From the NCBI RefSeq assembly GCF_000381025.1, contig NZ_KB905821.1, forward strand, positions 1 to 64,000: a stretch of 64,000 nt of DNA, in the 5' to 3' direction. The stretch is from Streptomyces sulphureus DSM 40104. Lineage in GTDB: Bacteria; Actinomycetota; Actinomycetes; Streptomycetales; Streptomycetaceae. The notes below the pieces were generated by a model. The model saw nothing but the letters and a program-made list of their open reading frames with translations. It was not told the DNA's origin and searched no databases. Both the position numbers and the translations under genes were made by a program. Below are positions 62,840 to 64,000 of this stretch, in pieces; the stretch's first letter is position 1; each line of letters begins with the position of its first letter.

Positions 62840-62878
62840 CGGGGGCGACCGGCGTGCCGGCGGGTCCGTTCGCCCCCG
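62840..62878. terminator. Terminator between pepN and the sigma factor gene
   Basis: CGGGGGCGA (62840-62848) and TCGCCCCCG (62870-62878) are perfect inverted repeats; the 21-nt loop carries a small GGC/GCC hairpin. Serves both convergent genes. Confidence 0.75.
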
Positions 62879-62890
62879 CACCCCGCCTGC

Positions 62891-63787
62891 TCAGCGCAGG
62901 GTGAGCGGGGTCTCCACTTCGGCGCGGGTCAGCTTCTCGGGGTTGCGGACGTAGTAGATGCCGGTGATGCGGGCGTTCTCCACGGTGAGCGCCATGATGC
63001 CGTCGAGCGCGCCGTCAAGGCGGACAGCGAGTGCCGGGTTGCCGTTGGCCACGGTGGACTCGCAGGTGATCGTGGCGTCGACCCGCTCGGAGCCTCGGAG
63101 GTAGAGGCGGGTCACCTTCTCGGCGCCGACGACCGGTCGCAGCGCCGCCACCTTGGCGCCACCGCCGTCGCCGAGCAGGACGACCTCGGGGGCGAGCACG
63201 TCGAGGAAGTCCTGCGGGTTCCGCGACTCGACCGCGCGCCGGAAGGATTCGGCGGCCGCCCGGGCCTCGCTCGACGAGACCGGCTTGCGGGGGCGGCGCG
63301 CTTCGACGTGCCTGCGGGCGCGGTGGGCGATCTGACGGACGGCCGCTGGGCTCTTGCCGACGGCGGCTGCGATCTCACCGTAGGCGACGTCGAAGACCTC
63401 GCGCAGGACGAAGACGGCCCGCTCCGTCGGTGCCAGCGTCTCCAGTACCACCATGAGCGCCATCGACACGCTCTCGGCGAGTTCGACGTCCTCGGCCACG
63501 TCCGGTGTGGTGAGCAGCGGTTCGGGCAGCCACTGGCCGATGTACGTCTCCTTGCGGCGGCTGGTGGCGCGCAGCCGGTTGAGCGCCTGGCGCGTCGTGA
63601 TCCTGACGAGGTAGGCGCGCGCGTCGCCCACCCGCCCCAGGTCGACCTCCACCCACCGGAGCCAGGTCTCCTGGAGGACGTCCTCCGCGTCGGCGGCCGA
63701 GCCGAGCATCTCGTAGGCGACGGTGAAGAGCAGGTTGCGGTGGGCGATGAACCTCTCGGTCGCCGGGTCGGTGGTGTGCTCGCTCAT
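62891..63787 (-). CDS. ECF41-group RNA polymerase sigma factor (SigJ-like)
   Basis: 298 residues. Sigma-2 (RFIAHRNLLFTVAYEMLGSAADAEDVLQETWLRW) and sigma-4 (LAPTERAVFVLREVFDVAYGEIAAAVGKSPAAVRQIAHRARRHV) are joined to a C-terminal SnoaL-like domain (about 180-298). The domain has the two ECF41 hallmarks, DGGGAK (canonical DGGGK with one Ala inserted) and NPEKL at 282-286 near the end. In ECF41 proteins this domain, not an anti-sigma factor, controls activity. These sigmas usually sit beside an oxidoreductase or carboxymuconolactone decarboxylase-like gene, which may lie beyond the right edge. Confidence 0.92.
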   Translation of the reverse strand: MSEHTTDPATERFIAHRNLLFTVAYEMLGSAADAEDVLQETWLRWVEVDLGRVGDARAYLVRITTRQALNRLRATSRRKETYIGQWLPEPLLTTPDVAEDVELAESVSMALMVVLETLAPTERAVFVLREVFDVAYGEIAAAVGKSPAAVRQIAHRARRHVEARRPRKPVSSSEARAAAESFRRAVESRNPQDFLDVLAPEVVLLGDGGGAKVAALRPVVGAEKVTRLYLRGSERVDATITCESTVANGNPALAVRLDGALDGIMALTVENARITGIYYVRNPEKLTRAEVETPLTLR

Positions 63788-63840
63788 CGTGCGGTCCCTC
63801 TCCTTACCGATCGGCCCTCGTACGGGCGGAGTTCGGACGT

Positions 63841-63867
63841 GGGCCCCCGCGACCGGCGCGAGGGCCC
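63841..63867 (-). terminator. Terminator of the gene running off the right edge
   Basis: GGGCCCCCGCG (63841-63851) and CGCGAGGGCCC (63857-63867) pair over 11 bp with one G-T pair, 33 nt past the TGA at 63900. Supports a real minus-strand gene ending there. Confidence 0.65.
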
Positions 63868-63899
63868 GAGGCCGCCGGCCGACCGCCCGGGCCGCCCGT

Positions 63900-64000
63900 T
63901 CAGGTGCTCCGCGCCTGGCCGGGCGCCGCCCGCACCAGGTGCCGGCGCCTGGCGGCTCCGCCTGCCACGCGGTGCAGGCGGTACGTGCCGGGCTTGCGCG
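63900..64000 (-). CDS. C-terminal end of an unidentified protein (cut by the window)
   Basis: The minus-strand frame ending in TGA at 63902-63900 reads ...RKPGTYRLHRVAGGAARRR HLVRAAPGQARST (32 residues visible, basic). It is too short to identify. The hairpin at 63841-63867 right after the stop is the main support that this frame is real. Confidence 0.4.
   Translation of the reverse strand, partial: RKPGTYRLHRVAGGAARRRHLVRAAPGQARST

Overview
This window is a very GC-rich chromosome segment of an actinomycete, almost certainly a Streptomyces or close relative. GTG starts and stop/start overlaps are frequent. The gene order obg-rpmA-rplU / rne / mreBCD-pbp2-rodA / ndk / folC-valS / clpX-clpP-tig / sodF / pepN matches the conserved Streptomyces core as I know it. 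No rRNA, insertion sequence, prophage or CRISPR array was seen.

Layout. (1) 2-757: the end of a glycerophosphotransferase-like gene, then about 0.6 kb with no gene. (2) 1370-4347: on the minus strand, rplU-rpmA followed by obg and an acetyltransferase. (3) 4606-14277: a giant RNase E/G with a histone-H1-like tail, a radical-SAM pair (TIGR03960 and TIGR03936 types, the latter apparently starting at CTG), an acetyltransferase, and a CYTH-CHAD polyphosphate-binding protein. (4) 14342-20813: the cell-elongation cluster mreB, mreC, mreD, PBP2, rodA. (5) 21074-26577: ndk, then folC with a DUF4233 partner, then valS. (6) 26709-28970: two tandem paralogous Pro/Gly/Gln-rich single-pass membrane proteins on the plus strand.

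(7) 28981-42560 is the accessory part: a nitrate-respiration and hypoxia island. It holds a DosR/OsdR-type response regulator, a flavin/PPOX-fold protein, a SLOG-like protein, a 53-codon ORF, narGHJI, narK, a hemerythrin gene broken by a 26-nt insertion, and a DosS/OsdK-type two-GAF sensor kinase. Five copies of GGGCC-N4-GNCCC, which resembles the DosR box, sit in front of the minus-strand units. I read the island as one regulon in which the kinase/regulator pair at its two ends controls respiratory nitrate reduction when oxygen falls.

(8) 42747-47375: clpX, clpP2, clpP1 (with a ClgR-type operator) and tig (with three hairpin-like repeats upstream). (9) 47581-48291: tRNA-Pro(TGG), tRNA-Gly(TCC) and a small conserved membrane protein. 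(10) 48877-55944: an acyltransferase-3 membrane enzyme, mgtE with a possible Mg-sensing leader, a SpoIIE-type phosphatase, an Eis-like acetyltransferase, a Nei-type glycosylase and rpiB. (11) 56040-64000: bioY, an APC permease, sodF with a near-perfect Nur box, a DsbA-fold protein with a CPWA site, aminopeptidase N, an ECF41 (SigJ-like) sigma factor and the tail of one more gene.

Most units are bounded by strong perfect or near-perfect hairpins, listed separately. Gene functions come from recognising family motifs by eye; nothing was searched against a database. Start sites were moved from the longest ORF where a Shine-Dalgarno sequence and the family N-terminus agreed.
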